Shown piece by piece: positions 47,824 through 50,584 of a stretch of 50,584 nt of DNA; position 1 is the stretch's first letter, and each line of letters begins with the position of its first letter. Source of the DNA: an uncultured Caulobacteraceae bacterium (GTDB lineage: Bacteria > Pseudomonadota > Alphaproteobacteria > Caulobacterales > Caulobacteraceae). The DNA is taken from positions 1 through 50,584 of the forward strand of contig CAIYVC010000169.1 in the NCBI GenBank assembly GCA_903929535.1. The letters are read 5' to 3'. The notes under the pieces were generated by a model. The model was not told where the DNA came from, did not search any database, and saw nothing but the letters and a program-made list of their open reading frames with translations. The position numbers were made by a program, and so were the translations under genes.

Positions 47824-48534
47824 TCAGTTGGCCGCGAAACAGTAGTAGAGGCCGGCGCCGCCGCTGAGGACGAGGTCGGGGCCGCTGCAGCCGCGCGAGG
47901 CGTGGGCGGCGACCCAGGAGGGGCCGGCGGCCCCGGCGCCCTTGCGGTCGAGGTGGCCGAGCATGGCGCGGCTGGGACCGGAGCTGGTCCAGTCGTTGCA
48001 GGTCATGTTCGGAGGCGCGGGCAGGTCGGGCGTGCCCGCCGGAGAGCCGGGGGGCGGGGCCACGGGGATGGGGGTCTGCAGCGTGCCCAGGTCGTTGGTG
48101 CCGGTCAGCATGTCGTGGGTGTTGGGCATGTCGCCGACGCCGTTGATGGTCCCGCCCTTTTCGCTGAGGGAGTTTTCCTTGTTCAACTTGTTGTTGGGAC
48201 TGTGCAGGTCAGCGACGCTGGCGGCCATCATCACGCCCTTGACGTTGTACCAGGGGCCCTTGCCGATGCGGTCGCGGGCGTTGACGCCGGTGGTGGTGGA
48301 GAGGTAGGCGCGCCAGGTGTGGGCCGGCAGGCCGGCCGCCTTGGCCAGCCCCGCGCAGTGGGCGTCGGCGCCCGCCAAGCCGCCCAGATCGCCGCCCTTG
48401 CCCAGACCCACGCTGGTGACGAAGAAGCTGGCCTTGGGGTCAGGCTTGAAGGTGTCCTGCGCCAGGACCCCGCCGGCTGTGGCGAGGGTGACGAGAAGAG
48501 CGGCGGACGCGGCTGTGGCGGGGGTGAGGCGCAT
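47824..48534 (-). CDS. Exported lectin-like protein
   Basis: A 236-residue protein with a signal peptide (AASAALLVTLATAGGVLA-Q). The mature part shows FFVTSVGLGKGGDLGGLAGA, DAHCAGLAKAAGL, WRAYLSTTTG with ARDRIGKGPWYN, HDMLTGTNDLG, TCNDWTSSGPSRAMLGHLDR and HASRGCSGPDL with GGAGLYYCFA. This is the pattern of bacterial proteins annotated as lectins with a collagen XV/XVIII-endostatin-like or C-type-lectin-like fold. Four cysteines could make two disulfides. Ligand unknown; a cell-surface or extracellular location is expected. Confidence 0.8.
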   Translation of the reverse strand: MRLTPATAASAALLVTLATAGGVLAQDTFKPDPKASFFVTSVGLGKGGDLGGLAGADAHCAGLAKAAGLPAHTWRAYLSTTTGVNARDRIGKGPWYNVKGVMMAASVADLHSPNNKLNKENSLSEKGGTINGVGDMPNTHDMLTGTNDLGTLQTPIPVAPPPGSPAGTPDLPAPPNMTCNDWTSSGPSRAMLGHLDRKGAGAAGPSWVAAHASRGCSGPDLVLSGGAGLYYCFAAN

Positions 48535-48664
48535 GGACAGTTTCTCCCTGAGTGGCGCATGGTTTTGAAGCTGCGCCGTTGGCAGGGATGGTGCACGATT
48601 TCTGGAGGCGGGGTGAGGGAAATCTCGCTCGCTGACAGAGCGGGCCCCCTCAGGTGTTCGGGGC

Positions 48665-49186
48665 CTACTTCTGCACGTTCTTGAAGAAGGCGGCGGGGTC
48701 CACGGCGTCCATGGTCAGCTGGATGCAGCCAAGGCCGTCCTTGGGCGCGTCGCAATGCATCTTGTGACCGAAACCGGTGGAGTCTTCCTGGAGCAGGAAC
48801 TCGCCCGGCTTCACATGGACCTGCTTGCCGTTGCTGACCTCCACGACGAACTCGCCGTGCAGAACCAGTTGCAGTCGGGCGCCCTTCTCGTGGTTGGGCT
48901 TGGCGTCGGGAGCGAGCAGGAGGCCTTCGGGGCTCCAGCGGACCTGCACGTCGCTGGTCGGGCCGTCGAACAGGATCCGGGCGGGGCCGGCGCGGCCGTC
49001 ACGCACCACCAGGGTCACGGGCGCATCCTCGACCACCGTGGTCCCGTCCTCCTTGGAGTGCAGGTAGTGGATAATGAAGGTCTTGCCGTCGCCCTTGGCG
49101 GTTTGCATCAGGCTATCGGTGGCCGCCAGGGCCGGGCCGGACGAAGCCAGGGCGAACGCCAGGGACAGGAGCGGGAGTTTGCGCAT
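48665..49186 (-). CDS. Exported protein with a cupin-like core
   Basis: A 173-residue protein with a signal peptide (KLPLLSLAFALASSGPALA-A); the ATG at 49186 gives this compact signal and is preferred over one at 49222. The middle (ARLQLVLHGEFVVEVSNGKQ, VHVKPGEFLLQEDSTG, FGHKMHC) has the strand pattern and glycine turn of a cupin barrel, but the metal motif is not canonical (NHEKG). Two cysteines near the end (MHCDAPKDGLGC) may pair. Function unknown. It precedes the lectin-like gene on the same strand. Confidence 0.7.
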   Translation of the reverse strand: MRKLPLLSLAFALASSGPALAATDSLMQTAKGDGKTFIIHYLHSKEDGTTVVEDAPVTLVVRDGRAGPARILFDGPTSDVQVRWSPEGLLLAPDAKPNHEKGARLQLVLHGEFVVEVSNGKQVHVKPGEFLLQEDSTGFGHKMHCDAPKDGLGCIQLTMDAVDPAAFFKNVQK

Positions 49187-49281
49187 GACGGGCCTCGCGA
49201 GCGGGTGGGTAGCGGGAAGCATCCCATGCCGCGGCGAGGGCCGGTGGCTGTCTAGTTTTGAAACTCTTTAAGCCGGACCCG

Positions 49282-50584
<1,303 letters not shown>

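Overview
The window is about 50.6 kb of GC-rich chromosome from an alphaproteobacterium, most likely Caulobacteraceae (Caulobacter/Phenylobacterium type). The reasons are the very high GC, an HdaA-type replication regulator beside ppk, NDUFA12 and DUF2155 genes near aat and accC, a NrdJ-type TSCPD protein, HisKA_2 kinases, and frequent TTG/GTG starts. No tRNA, rRNA, CRISPR array, transposase, phage gene or replication origin was seen.

Layout. 1-3.4 kb: the 3' end of gmk, then an RND efflux pump with no adaptor gene beside it. 3.5-11.4 kb: a compact leftward run lptF-lptG-lptD-surA-pdxA-ksgA that joins LPS export, outer-membrane protein folding, vitamin B6 synthesis and ribosome maturation. 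11.5-16.6 kb: pepA, a DUF1236-like gene broken by an in-frame TAA, holC, a YheS-like ABC-F ATPase, and ndk with a clear promoter and terminator. 16.7-19.6 kb: purM-purN and, divergently, rnd (probably leaderless). 19.7-26.7 kb: a leftward run hdaA-ppk-ppx-GMC oxidoreductase-exported protein linking replication control with polyphosphate. 26.8-29.7 kb: a methyltransferase, a TMEM175-type channel, a sirtuin and a YceI protein.

29.8-35.9 kb is a signalling and secretion module: a large PAS/GAF hybrid kinase, a PAS-HisKA_2 kinase, and a convergent serralysin-like metalloprotease with RTX and DUF4214 parts. 36-41.5 kb mixes a GST, a hypothetical protein whose C-terminus is encoded by a repeat arm, two exported cupins, a small membrane protein, aspS and an FMN reductase. 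41.5-44.2 kb holds the most unusual gene: an 889-residue protein with the well-conserved C-terminal TSCPD region and zinc ribbon of B12-dependent ribonucleotide reductase (NrdJ), but with a body that lacks recognisable catalytic motifs. 44.3-50.6 kb carries NDUFA12, DUF2155, aat and accC (cut by the window edge), with four consecutive exported-protein genes placed between aat and accC.

Two patterns cross gene boundaries. First, paired inverted repeats occur at three gene ends (19.6, 36.7 and 40.4 kb). Second, the + strand changes from C-rich to G-rich at about 32.45-32.52 kb, inside the hybrid kinase gene, and much of the sequence to the right to about 44.2 kb is G-rich on genes of either orientation. 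Functions come from reading motifs and family features by eye; no database search was possible.
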